From Streptomyces sp. MBT65 (lineage in GTDB: Bacteria; Actinomycetota; Actinomycetes; Streptomycetales; Streptomycetaceae): a stretch of 37,084 nt of DNA. Made by a program: the position numbers and the translations under genes. The notes beneath the pieces are model-generated. The model did no database searches, was not told the origin of the DNA, and was given only the letters and a program-made list of their open reading frames with translations. Below are positions 23,415 through 31,250 of this stretch, piece by piece. Position 1 is the stretch's first letter; each line of letters begins with the position of its first letter. Location of the stretch: assembly GCF_016612545.1 (NCBI RefSeq), contig NZ_JAENRY010000048.1, positions 20,700-57,783 on the forward strand, written 5' to 3'.

Positions 23415-24269
23415 TCACAACCGGTCCTTGACGACGGTGTTGCGCAGCTCGCCCACGCCCTCGACGAACGTGACCAGCTGCTGCCCGGGGCGCAGGAAGA
23501 CCTTGGGGTCGCGTCCTGCTCCCACTCCGCCCGGTGTGCCGGTGGCTATCAGGTCGCCGGGCACGAGCGTGATGATGGTGCTGATGTAGGCGATGATCGC
23601 GGCGACGTCGAAGAGCAGGTCGGACGTGTTGGACTTCTGCATGGTGTGTCCGTCCACACTGCAGCCGACAGTCAATCCCGATGCGCCCGGGGGGAGTTCG
23701 TCCGGAGTCACGAGCGCAGGACCGACCGGGGTCGTCGCCTCGAACGTCTTCCCGGAGAGGAACTCCCGGGTGCGATGCTGCCAATCCCGTACGGTCACGT
23801 CGTTGACGACGGTGTAGCCGCCCACGTGGGCGAGCGCATCGTCCCGGGTGACGCGCCTGGCTCGCCGTCCGATCACGACACCGAGCTCCGCCTCCCAGTC
23901 GAGGTCGTCGCTGACGGACGGCATGTGGACATCGTCATGGGCACCGACCAACGACCCGTCGTACTTGGCGAAGAGTGTGGGGTGCGTCGGGGTGGGGCGG
24001 CCCATCTCCTTGATGTGCGTGGCGTAGTTCAGGCCCAGGCACACGATCTTGTTGGGATGCGGGACGACGGGAGCGAAGGACGCCCCCTCCAGCGGCATCC
24101 GCTTGCCGTCGGCCGCTGCGGCGCGGTGGTGCCAGTCCTCTCCGCTCGCCAGCAGGGCTCCGACGTCCTGGTACGGCAGCAGGACCAGTTCGTCGCCGTC
24201 ATGGCGGGCAGCAGCAGTAAGCAGCACGTCGGAATCGGGAGAGGGCTGACGGACCGTACTCAGTTTCAT
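23415..24269 (-). CDS. Fumarylacetoacetate hydrolase-family protein
   Basis: A 284-residue FAH-fold enzyme. IVCLGLNYATHIKEMGR starts the catalytic domain, WEAELGVVIGRRARRV supplies metal-binding acids, GYTVVNDVTVRDWQ and LVPGDLIATGTPGGVGAGRDP are family loops. Members of this form hydrolyse acylpyruvates or act as 2-oxohept-3-enedioate hydratase/isomerases after meta-cleavage. The start ATG has GGAG 7 bases upstream and overlaps the FAD hydroxylase stop (ATGA). It is the probable last enzymatic step of region C, parallel to the FAH protein at 15199-16134. Confidence 0.86.
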   Translation of the reverse strand: MKLSTVRQPSPDSDVLLTAAARHDGDELVLLPYQDVGALLASGEDWHHRAAAADGKRMPLEGASFAPVVPHPNKIVCLGLNYATHIKEMGRPTPTHPTLFAKYDGSLVGAHDDVHMPSVSDDLDWEAELGVVIGRRARRVTRDDALAHVGGYTVVNDVTVRDWQHRTREFLSGKTFEATTPVGPALVTPDELPPGASGLTVGCSVDGHTMQKSNTSDLLFDVAAIIAYISTIITLVPGDLIATGTPGGVGAGRDPKVFLRPGQQLVTFVEGVGELRNTVVKDRL

Positions 24270-25858
24270 GACAGTTCTCCTGAGGGAGGGGATGCAGCGG
24301 CGGCGAGGGTCTGTGCCGCTGTCGAAGTCGCAGGCTTTTCAACGAGATGGGGGAGGGCTGGAGCGGCGAAGCGTTCCAGGTGGAGCGCAACGCGTTCGGC
24401 GTCGGCGGCGTCGAAGACCGCGGCCACCAGCCGGTCCGGCCGGACCAGGACGAAGTGTTCGGTGAACCCGGCGAACAGGGCGTCGGCGCGGCCGTCCGCG
24501 GCTGCGATTCCGATGCGCCGGGAGTGGTCCCTCGGCGCACGGCCGTCGACGATCACGTCCGCGCGGTGATCCGCCGGCAGCCCCGCTTTCTCGACGGTTG
24601 CCCAGTCGTCCTCCGAGACACCTACTCCGAGCAGGCTCCAGCCGGGACCGAGGACATCGTCGAGCCGAGCGATCCGGCGTGCGGTGCCGTGCAGAACCTG
24701 AGCCCAGGGGAGTTCTGCACCCACCAGTGGATCGCTGCGATCGCGCTGTGACGGGACGAAAGCGCCGGTCCGGACAGGTGCGTCCGGGTGGTGGTGCGCG
24801 TTCCCGAAGCAGCGTCGCCCCCAAGAGGTTCGTAAGGCCGTACGCACGCACAGGTCGCGCAAGCGGGCGCGTGCCGTGCCGGTGGTCGTCACGATGCCCC
24901 CGAGCCGGACCGAGCGCTCGACCGCAGCCCGTAGGTACGGCCTGCGTTCCGCGTCGTAGGTGTCCAGCAGCGGGTCTCCGCCACGCCCGGCCAGCACCTC
25001 GGCCAGCTTCCAGTACAGGTTGGCAGCGTCCCGCAGGCCGGAGCCGAGTCCCTGGCCGGCGAAGGACGGCGTCAGGTGCGCGGCGTCGCCGAGCAGGAAG
25101 CAGCGTCCTTCACGCAGCCGCTCTGCGAGCAGTGCGTACGAAGTGGACGCCACGACACGATCGACTTGGGCGACCGTGATCTCGCGGTAGGGGCGCAGCA
25201 GTTCACGCACCAGCGCGAAGGGCGGAGACGTCCCGGGAGCGCATTCTCCGTGCGGCAGCCGGAACTCGTACCGGCACCGGCCGCCGCTGCCCGGTACCAC
25301 GACGGCGGGGTGGCGCGGGTCTTCGTGACGCATGGCGTAGAGCTGGTCGCCGGGGTCGTCGAGCGTGTCGACCACCAGCCGGACATCGGGAAAGCCGTGG
25401 CCCTGCATGGGGATGCCCAGAAGCTCACGCACCGTGCTCCGGATACCGTCGCAGCCCAGGACGTACGGCACGTCGAGGGCTGTCGCGGCTTCCCCGCCGA
25501 GGGTCGGTCCGAGCCAGGCGCGGACATGGTCGGTGTACTGCCGCAGGGAGAACAGGCGGGTGCCGAAACGGGTCTCCACGGTGGGAAGTCGCACCAGTTC
25601 GGCGAGGAGCGCGCGTTCCAGGTGGATCGCCTCGTCCACGCCGGCGCGCCGCAACATGCGCAGGCACCCGGCGTCGAGGCCGGCCGCCATGGCGTCGTCG
25701 CCGACGTCCGCGTTCCGCTCGACGAGCAGAACGCGGACACCGGCCGAACCGAGAAGGTGCGCCGCGGTGAGTCCGGTGGGACCGGCCCCGACGACGAGGA
25801 CCTGCGGCCGCGCACCGGGATCCCGGAGCCCGCGGCGTCCCGAGGACGCCACTGTCAT
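24266..25858 (-). CDS. FAD-dependent hydroxylase with an internal deletion
   Basis: A 530-residue MhpA/PHBH-like flavoprotein monooxygenase. GAGPTG is at residues 24-29, the middle motif is YVLGCDGIRSTVREL, and the second FAD motif is FLLGDAAHLTPSFAGQGLGSGLRDA. ATG 25858 overlaps the VOC stop (ATGA). Compared with the paralogue at 568-2223, about 50 residues are missing between GVDEAIHLE and RALLAELVRLPTVETRFG, where 72 residues follow the equivalent helix in the paralogue. That region usually contributes strands of the FAD/substrate domain, so this is either a divergent subtype or an enzyme damaged by in-frame deletion. Likely role: hydroxylating an aromatic acid before ring cleavage by the VOC protein upstream. 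Confidence 0.82.
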   Translation of the reverse strand: MTVASSGRRGLRDPGARPQVLVVGAGPTGLTAAHLLGSAGVRVLLVERNADVGDDAMAAGLDAGCLRMLRRAGVDEAIHLERALLAELVRLPTVETRFGTRLFSLRQYTDHVRAWLGPTLGGEAATALDVPYVLGCDGIRSTVRELLGIPMQGHGFPDVRLVVDTLDDPGDQLYAMRHEDPRHPAVVVPGSGGRCRYEFRLPHGECAPGTSPPFALVRELLRPYREITVAQVDRVVASTSYALLAERLREGRCFLLGDAAHLTPSFAGQGLGSGLRDAANLYWKLAEVLAGRGGDPLLDTYDAERRPYLRAAVERSVRLGGIVTTTGTARARLRDLCVRTALRTSWGRRCFGNAHHHPDAPVRTGAFVPSQRDRSDPLVGAELPWAQVLHGTARRIARLDDVLGPGWSLLGVGVSEDDWATVEKAGLPADHRADVIVDGRAPRDHSRRIGIAAADGRADALFAGFTEHFVLVRPDRLVAAVFDAADAERVALHLERFAAPALPHLVEKPATSTAAQTLAAAASPPSGELS

Positions 25859-26349
25859 TGAACCGGCTGGTAGGCGGCGCCACCGTCGGCGAGAAGGCGC
25901 TCGGCTTCGGCGAGCACGGCCGCGGGATCCTGGTCGAGGTCGATCGTCTTGCGGAACGGCTGACGCACGTCGCGGTCGATCCGCAGATACACCTCGTTGC
26001 GGTTGCCCTCGGGATCGAAGAAGTAGATGCCGATGGCGTTTCCGTGCGTGACCTCCTGCTGTACGTCGATGCCTTCGGCACGGAACCGATGGTGGAAGTC
26101 GATGATCGTCTCCAGCGAGTCGACCCGCCACGACACCTGGTGGGTCAGCTTGGACCCCGGCGGTGCGGTCCGGCCCCGCTGGAGCACGAACTCGTGGTGC
26201 TCCTCGTCGGGCCGCGAGGAGAAGAACACGATGCCGAGTTCCGTGTCCTCGTCGGTCACGGTCAGTCCCATGACGCGGGTGTAGAAGTCACGCATCGTCT
26301 CCAGGTCGTCCACCCAGAAACCGGTGTGTCCCAGGCCGGTGATAGCCAT
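25855..26349 (-). CDS. VOC-family extradiol dioxygenase-like protein
   Basis: A 164-residue two-module VOC protein. His8 (GLGHTGFWV), His70 (KLTHQVSW) and Glu119 (NRNEVYL) occupy the positions of the 2-His-1-Glu Fe(II) site of type I extradiol dioxygenases, unlike the paralogue at 2265-2723, which lacks the second His. HHEFVLQRG at 51-59 and HGNAIGIYFFDPEGNRNEVYL (in part) are family landmarks. AAGGAGAGG precedes the ATG. It lies between the cleavage oxygenase and the FAD hydroxylase genes and overlaps the latter. Likely role: ring cleavage of the hydroxylated product. Confidence 0.85.
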   Translation of the reverse strand: MAITGLGHTGFWVDDLETMRDFYTRVMGLTVTDEDTELGIVFFSSRPDEEHHEFVLQRGRTAPPGSKLTHQVSWRVDSLETIIDFHHRFRAEGIDVQQEVTHGNAIGIYFFDPEGNRNEVYLRIDRDVRQPFRKTIDLDQDPAAVLAEAERLLADGGAAYQPVQ

Positions 26350-26394
26350 GGACCTCTCCTTTCAGAACGTGGAACGCGCAGTGCGGTGGGCAGG

Positions 26395-27948
26395 TCAGTT
26401 CGCGGCGCCGCGGGCGGCCACGGCCTGATCGAGCGTGGTCTGGTCGGCCCAGTTGCCGTGGAAGCCGAAGGGCACGCGGCTGGGCAGCTTCACCCGGGCC
26501 AGGGGGGTGCGTCGCAGGTCGGCGGCATCGTGGATGAGGAGTTCGCTCAGGCCGGTCTCGCGGTCCCACCACAGGGTGAGCAGGTAGCCGTCGTCCTCGG
26601 CGGTGGCGTTCTCCCGGGCGACGAACACCGGCTCGCCGGGGTTGGTGAGGTGGTCGGGTCCTTCGACGACCGTGGTGCTGTCGCGCAGGTGGTCGTGCTT
26701 GGCGAGACCGTCGCTCATGGTGTCGTCGGCCAGGTAGCGGGTGGTGACGAAGTATCCGTAGCGGTGGGGGCGGCCGGTGTAGGCGTCGTTGATCCTCGGG
26801 AACTCTCCGGCGACGCCGCCGACCATCTCCTCCGTCGCCCGGCCGGTCGCCAGGTCCACGCGCCAGCGGTGGGGGAGCGAGGGCGGGAACCAGGAGTGGG
26901 ACGTCACCGGAGTCTCCAGCCGGTCGGCCGGCGTGCCCAGGCGGGTGATGCGGTGCCCGTCGACGACGACCTGGCCGTTCTCCTCGTAGGCGTTGTAGAA
27001 GTGGGTGTTGGCCCACTGGCCGCCCACCTCGTGCCAACTGACGGCGTGTGTCCGCCGGTTCATGAGTACGATCTGCACGCCGTGCGGCAGCGACGCCTCG
27101 TCCCAGACCACGCCCGGCTCGCCCCGCATGATGTGGTCGAGGCGGAACTGGGCCGGCGTGACGAAGAAGATCGCGTAGTTGTCGCTGACGGCGAAGTCGT
27201 GCATCAGCACCGGCACCTTGATGTCGAAGCTGTGGCTGTCGACGACGTGCCCGGTCTTCACGTCCGCCCGGTACCAGGTGATGGTCGGTCCGATGGCGGC
27301 GAAGAAGAGCATGTCGCCGCTGTCGGGGTCGATCTTGTAGTGGGCGGTGCACAGGACGTCGATGCCGCCGTGGAAGTCGTGAGTGCCGTACGTCTCCAGG
27401 GTCTCGGGGTGCATCGAGTACGGCAGGCCGCCTTCGAAGTAGACCAGCAGGTGGTCGTCGAAGATGCCGACGTTGGTGTTGGCGACGTTCTTCGCGGGTG
27501 GCGCGCCCTGGCGGAGGGGCGCCGTGCTCCCGCCGTTGGCGAAGCCGCTGTAGACCGCCTCGCCCTGCTCGACCTCGAACTTCATGGAGTCGGTCATGAC
27601 CCAGCGGGTGCGGTAGGCGGCGCGCCCCTCGCGCAGGTAGATCCCGCAGACCATGCCGTCGCCCTCCCACCAGTGGTAGCGGTCGGGATCGCGCGGCGTG
27701 AAGCGGGGGTTGGCGGAGATACGGAACAGGGCCCCGGCGAGGTCGCCCGGGATCTCGCCGTCCACGTCCAGGTCGTACGCGCCGCTCTCCTCCGTCCAGG
27801 GAGTGAACGGGCCTTCCAGGAACTTGTTGCCCGGCGCCCAGCCGGCCGCGTCCTGGGCGAGTCGTGGGGTCGGCGGGTGTGCGGTGGCGCGCGGGGCGAT
27901 GGTCATGGGATCGGGCAGGGACGGGCCCGGCCACGAAGGAGGTGTCAT
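26395..27948 (-). CDS. Carotenoid/lignostilbene cleavage oxygenase
   Basis: A 517-residue seven-bladed propeller oxygenase of the RPE65/carotenoid cleavage family, which splits an alkene into two carbonyls with Fe(II) and O2. The four iron-binding histidines are visible: His203 (TAHYKID), His250 (MHDFAVS), His316 (THFYNAY) and His497 (GFHGNW). RISANPRFTP and YHWWEGDGMV are the expected early strands. Tyr91 and Lys123 are near the places of the Tyr/Lys pair that holds the phenol in bacterial stilbene-cleaving members (LsdA, NOV1). ATG 27948 has GGAG 7 bases upstream. The neighbouring aldehyde dehydrogenase and aromatic hydroxylase favour a stilbene or phenylpropene substrate over a carotenoid. 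Confidence 0.85.
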   Translation of the reverse strand: MTPPSWPGPSLPDPMTIAPRATAHPPTPRLAQDAAGWAPGNKFLEGPFTPWTEESGAYDLDVDGEIPGDLAGALFRISANPRFTPRDPDRYHWWEGDGMVCGIYLREGRAAYRTRWVMTDSMKFEVEQGEAVYSGFANGGSTAPLRQGAPPAKNVANTNVGIFDDHLLVYFEGGLPYSMHPETLETYGTHDFHGGIDVLCTAHYKIDPDSGDMLFFAAIGPTITWYRADVKTGHVVDSHSFDIKVPVLMHDFAVSDNYAIFFVTPAQFRLDHIMRGEPGVVWDEASLPHGVQIVLMNRRTHAVSWHEVGGQWANTHFYNAYEENGQVVVDGHRITRLGTPADRLETPVTSHSWFPPSLPHRWRVDLATGRATEEMVGGVAGEFPRINDAYTGRPHRYGYFVTTRYLADDTMSDGLAKHDHLRDSTTVVEGPDHLTNPGEPVFVARENATAEDDGYLLTLWWDRETGLSELLIHDAADLRRTPLARVKLPSRVPFGFHGNWADQTTLDQAVAARGAAN

Positions 27949-27998
27949 CGGGATGCTCCAAGTGCGGGTGGAACGGGGGTGGGGTGCCGGAGCGGGAG

Positions 27999-29462
27999 TC
28001 AGAAGGGGTAGTCGGGGATCTCGCCGCGGACGGTGACCCACTGCTGTTCGGTGAAGGCCTCGAGGTTGGCGACGCTCCCTCCGTGCCGGGAGCCGTTGCC
28101 GGACTCGCCGACGCCGCCGAACGGGACGGTCGCCTCGTCGTTCACGGTCTGGTCGTTGATGTGGACGAGCCCGGTGGGGATGCGGTCGGCCAGCGCCAGG
28201 CCCTTGGCGACGTCCCGGGTCAGGATGCCCAGCGAGAGCCCGTACTCGGTGTCGGTGGCCAGCCGGACGGCTTCGTCGAGATCCTGGAAGGGCACGACCG
28301 GGGCGACCGGACCGAAGATCTCCTCCGTGTAGGCACGGGCTTCCAGCGGGACGTCGGCCAGCACCGTCGGCCGGTAGAACAGGCCTTCGTAGGTGCCGCC
28401 GGCCGCGAGCCGCGCACCGGTCGCCACACTGTCGGTGACGATGGCGTGGGCCGCCTTCAGCTGCCGGTCGTCGATCATCGGACCCAACGCGACCTGCCCG
28501 GTGGCCGGGTCCCCGACCGGGGCGGCGTTCGCGTGCTGGGCCAGTAGATCGGCGTACTCGTCGGCGATCGAGGCGTGCACCAGGTGGCGGCTGGAGGCCA
28601 TGCAGACCTGTCCGGCGTGGTGGAACGAGCCGAACGCGCCGGCCGAGACGGCCTTCTCCAGGTCCGCGTCGTCGAGGACGATCAGCGCCGAGTTGCCGCC
28701 GAGTTCCAGGTGGACGCGCTTCAACCGCTGCGCCGCCGCGGTGGCGATCGCCTTTCCGGCCCGGGTGGAGCCGGTGAACGCGATGACGGGCACGCGCGGG
28801 TGGTCCACCAGCGCGGCACCGACGTCGGCGCCGCCGGGCAGCATGTGCAGCACGCCAGCGGGGAGGCCCGCCTCCTCGAAGACGCGGGCGATGGTGACCC
28901 CGCCGCAGATGGCGGTGCGCGGGTCGGGCTTGAGTATGACGGCGTTGCCCAGCGCCAGGGCGGGGGCGACGGCGCGCATGGCCAGCACCATCGGCGCGTT
29001 GAACGGGGAGATCACCCCGACCACACCCACCGGGCGCCGCCGCGCGAACGACAGCCGGTCCTCGATGGACCGCAGCACCTCTCCGTACGGAGCGGCCGCC
29101 AGCGCCGCGGCCTCGTAGCACTCCTCGGCCGCGCCGTTGGCGGTCTGGAAGTCGGCGAACGGCCTCAGCGCACCGGACTCCCGCACGATCCATTCCGCGA
29201 TCTCGGCATGGTGCTCCTCGAACAGGCGTGCCGCCCGCCGCAGCACCTGGGCCCGCTCGACATAGGGCCGTGCCGCCCAGTCGCGCTGAGCCCGCACGGC
29301 TCGTTCCACCGCGCGCTCCAGATCGTAGGGCGTGGCGGCGGCGACTCGGCCCAGGGTCTTGCCGGTGGCCGGCTCGGTGGAGTCGTACGACTCACCGGTC
29401 GCCTTGGTCCACTCGCCCGAGAAGATCCGCTCCTGCCAGACGTCGGCATCCAGAAAAGTCAT
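27999..29462 (-). CDS. Aldehyde dehydrogenase (benzaldehyde/vanillin dehydrogenase type)
   Basis: A 487-residue NAD(P)-dependent aldehyde dehydrogenase. Active-site residues are Asn155 (SPFNAP), Lys178 (LKPD), Glu253 (LELGG) and Cys287 (GQVCMAS); FTGSTRAGKAI is the cofactor loop, and EEIFGPV and PFGGVGESGNGSRHGG are standard. The C-terminus IPDYPF resembles that of aromatic aldehyde dehydrogenases. ATG 29462 was chosen because it follows AAGGGG and starts the usual N-terminal arm; the frame runs upstream to 29522, across a palindrome. First gene of the region C operon and 50 bases before the cleavage oxygenase gene, so it probably oxidises the aromatic aldehydes that enzyme releases. Confidence 0.9.
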   Translation of the reverse strand: MTFLDADVWQERIFSGEWTKATGESYDSTEPATGKTLGRVAAATPYDLERAVERAVRAQRDWAARPYVERAQVLRRAARLFEEHHAEIAEWIVRESGALRPFADFQTANGAAEECYEAAALAAAPYGEVLRSIEDRLSFARRRPVGVVGVISPFNAPMVLAMRAVAPALALGNAVILKPDPRTAICGGVTIARVFEEAGLPAGVLHMLPGGADVGAALVDHPRVPVIAFTGSTRAGKAIATAAAQRLKRVHLELGGNSALIVLDDADLEKAVSAGAFGSFHHAGQVCMASSRHLVHASIADEYADLLAQHANAAPVGDPATGQVALGPMIDDRQLKAAHAIVTDSVATGARLAAGGTYEGLFYRPTVLADVPLEARAYTEEIFGPVAPVVPFQDLDEAVRLATDTEYGLSLGILTRDVAKGLALADRIPTGLVHINDQTVNDEATVPFGGVGESGNGSRHGGSVANLEAFTEQQWVTVRGEIPDYPF

Positions 29463-29478
29463 GGGGTCCCCTTCTCCA

Positions 29479-29500
29479 CAGGACACCTGACAGTGTCCTG
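29479..29500. promoter_or_regulatory. Palindrome upstream of the region C operon
   Basis: CAGGACAC (29479-29486), N6, GTGTCCTG (29493-29500) is a perfect 8+6+8 inverted repeat 16 bases before the aldehyde dehydrogenase start. A further AGGACAC half-site lies at 29528-29534. It is a likely operator for the operon, and the terminal IclR gene is a candidate reader. Confidence 0.5.
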
Positions 29501-29566
29501 CATTTCCGAACAGATGAGTCAACTTCTAGGACACTCTTGCACGCGGGGAAAGTGTCGCGGCTCAGG

Positions 29567-29595
29567 TTGACTTGAACTGTACGGTACAGTTTAGT
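29567..29595 (+). promoter_or_regulatory. Promoter containing a perfect TetR-type palindrome
   Basis: TTGACT (29567-29572), 17 bases, TTTAGT (29590-29595) form a candidate promoter. The palindrome AACTGTACGGTACAGTT (29575-29591; 8+1+8, perfect) fills the spacer. Its form resembles operators bound by TetR-family repressors. The predicted transcription start falls at about 29602-29603, the gene's ATG. Confidence 0.6.
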
Positions 29596-29602
29596 TGCTC
29601 GT

Positions 29603-30487
29603 ATGGCTACATCACTCGAGCAACAGCCACGCATCAACAAACTTCTGGTCGGCCGGTTCCTCGCCGATGTCTTCGGCGCGAGAAACGCCGACGCGGTCAC
29701 CGACTACGTCGATCCGGACCTGGTTCAGCACGGTGCCGACGTCCCTGACGGAGCGCGGGCGTTCGCCGAGTTCCTGCGCCATGAGTTCGACCGTGGATCG
29801 ACGGCGGATCAGGGTGTGGCCGATGCCTCCGAGCCGCGGGACCCGGTGTTCGTCATCGGGGAGAACGACCTGGTCTGCGTCTGCCACTACCTGCCGCAAC
29901 CGGACCCGGACGCCCCCGGCACCACCTTCGACCAGTACGCGTTCACCACCTACCGGATCCGCGACGGCCGGATCACCGAGCGGTGGCCGTCCCTCAACAA
30001 GATCGCCCCACCACGGCCGCCCGCACCGGGTACGCCGACGCGAACGACCACCGTGTCGTCATCCCCGTCGATGGACGTCGAGGCCAACAAGCGCCTGGTC
30101 CTGGACTTCTACCGCTGCGTCTTCGACGCCCAGAACCCCGATGCGGTGAAGGAGTTCGTCGCCGCCGACTACCTCCAGCACGTGTCCCACTACCCGCCCG
30201 GCCGAGAGGGGCTGGAGGAGTTCGTGCGCAGCCGATTCCCGAACGGCCCCCTCCCGCCGCCCGCCGAGCCCCTCATCCCGCCGGCGCTGATCGTCGCCGA
30301 GGGCGACATCGTCGTCATCGCCGCACTGCTTCCCCAGGTCGAACCCGACGGAAGCGGCGCGCTCTACCCGTACTACATGTACGACGCCTACCGCGTGCGC
30401 GGGCGACAGCTCGTCGAGCACTGGAGCGGCATCACCAAGTCCGCCCCGCCCGTGCCTCCCGGCCCTCCGCCGACCGGCCGGCCCTGA
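29603..30487 (+). CDS. Tandem SnoaL-like (NTF2-fold) protein
   Basis: A 294-residue protein made of two similar SnoaL-like domains. Domain 1 (residues about 11-135) starts NKLLVGRFLADVFGARNADAV and domain 2 (about 160-285) starts NKRLVLDFYRCVFDAQNPDAV; both continue with a D/AxLQH motif and end in a W-containing strand (ERWPSLNKI and EHWSGITKS). A Pro/Thr/Ser linker joins them. Such domains bind small ligands and include cyclases, isomerases and hydrolases. The ATG has no Shine-Dalgarno tract and coincides with the predicted transcription start, suggesting a leaderless mRNA. It is divergent from the region C operon. No specific reaction can be assigned. Confidence 0.78.
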   Translation: MATSLEQQPRINKLLVGRFLADVFGARNADAVTDYVDPDLVQHGADVPDGARAFAEFLRHEFDRGSTADQGVADASEPRDPVFVIGENDLVCVCHYLPQPDPDAPGTTFDQYAFTTYRIRDGRITERWPSLNKIAPPRPPAPGTPTRTTTVSSSPSMDVEANKRLVLDFYRCVFDAQNPDAVKEFVAADYLQHVSHYPPGREGLEEFVRSRFPNGPLPPPAEPLIPPALIVAEGDIVVIAALLPQVEPDGSGALYPYYMYDAYRVRGRQLVEHWSGITKSAPPVPPGPPPTGRP

Positions 30488-30498
30488 CCGGTCGGCGG
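30467..30498. terminator. Hairpin at the end of the SnoaL gene
   Basis: Arms 30467-30477 and 30488-30498 pair over 11 bases (CCGCCGACCGG with its complement) around a 10-base loop that contains the stop codon. Likely terminator or attenuating hairpin. Confidence 0.45.
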
Positions 30499-30550
30499 CT
30501 CCCTAGGCCCGTTCGTACTCGAGCACGGACATACTCAGAAAGGCTCAACC

Positions 30551-31168
30551 ATGCCGAAGTTGCACGTTGTTGTCGGAAGCACCCGTCCCGGCCGGCTGGG
30601 ACTCCCCGTCGGCCAGTGGGCGGCCCAGGCGGCGAAGGAGCACGGGGGCTTCGACGTCGAACTCGTCGATCTCGCCGAGATCGGCCTGCCGCTCCTCGAC
30701 GAACCCGGTCATCCGCGTGCGGGCCTGTACGCCCACGAGCACACACGCAGGTGGAGCGCGACGGTGGACGAGGCCGACGCTTTCGTGTTCGTCACGCCCG
30801 AATACAACTCCGGCCCTCCTGCCGCGCTGCTGAACGCCCTTTCCTTCCTGTACTCGCAATGGCTCTACAAGCCCGTCGGCTTCGTCAGCTACGGGGGCGT
30901 CGCGGGTGGCCTGCGCTCCGTGCAGGTGCTCAAGCAGGTCGCGACGGCGCTCAAGATGATGCCGGTTCCCGAGTCCGTGGCCATACCGTTCGTCTTCAAG
31001 CACCTGGGCGAGGGTGGGTTCCGGGCCGATGAGCCGATGGAGGCCGCGGCCACGATGATGCTCGACGAACTGCTGCGCTGGACCGAGGTATTGCGTCCCC
31101 TGCGCCTGAATCCGCCGTCGGCCCCCGCCGGGCCGCCGGCGCCGGGAGCCCCCGTGTCGCGGGTCTAG
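30551..31168 (+). CDS. NADPH-dependent FMN reductase
   Basis: A 205-residue flavodoxin-fold protein of the FMN_red family. The phosphate loop is VVGSTRPGRLGLPV near residues 7-20, and FVTPEYNSGPPAALLNAL is the second flavin-binding loop, both diagnostic. VSYGGVAGGLRSVQ lies at the third. These enzymes reduce FMN, quinones or azo compounds with NAD(P)H in the cytosol. GAAAGG lies 8 bases before the ATG. A Pro/Ala-rich tail of about 20 residues is dispensable in the family. It is convergent with the alpha/beta hydrolase. It could supply reduced FMN to a monooxygenase or detoxify quinones arising from aromatic catabolism. Confidence 0.85.
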   Translation: MPKLHVVVGSTRPGRLGLPVGQWAAQAAKEHGGFDVELVDLAEIGLPLLDEPGHPRAGLYAHEHTRRWSATVDEADAFVFVTPEYNSGPPAALLNALSFLYSQWLYKPVGFVSYGGVAGGLRSVQVLKQVATALKMMPVPESVAIPFVFKHLGEGGFRADEPMEAAATMMLDELLRWTEVLRPLRLNPPSAPAGPPAPGAPVSRV

Positions 31169-31182
31169 CCGCAACGGATCGT

Positions 31183-31219
31183 GCGCCGGGGCGGCACCGG
31201 TTCGGTGCGCTGCCGGCGC
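31183..31219. terminator. Imperfect hairpin between convergent genes
   Basis: Arms 31183-31199 and 31203-31219 share outer GCGCCGG and inner CACCG pairing with an internal mismatch bubble. It lies between the convergent FMN reductase and hydrolase genes and may terminate both; weak. Confidence 0.3.
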
Positions 31220-31250
31220 GCGATGACGCTCCCGGTGGCTGGGGCGGCTT

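Noticed and set aside
25858..28011. Plus-strand open frame of 717 codons opposite the region C operon
   Set aside because: It is Val/Gly/Asp-rich antisense translation across three recognised genes, with no family features.
29463..29522. Upstream in-frame start for the aldehyde dehydrogenase
   Set aside because: It would place the operator palindrome inside the coding region; ATG 29462 has its own purine tract.
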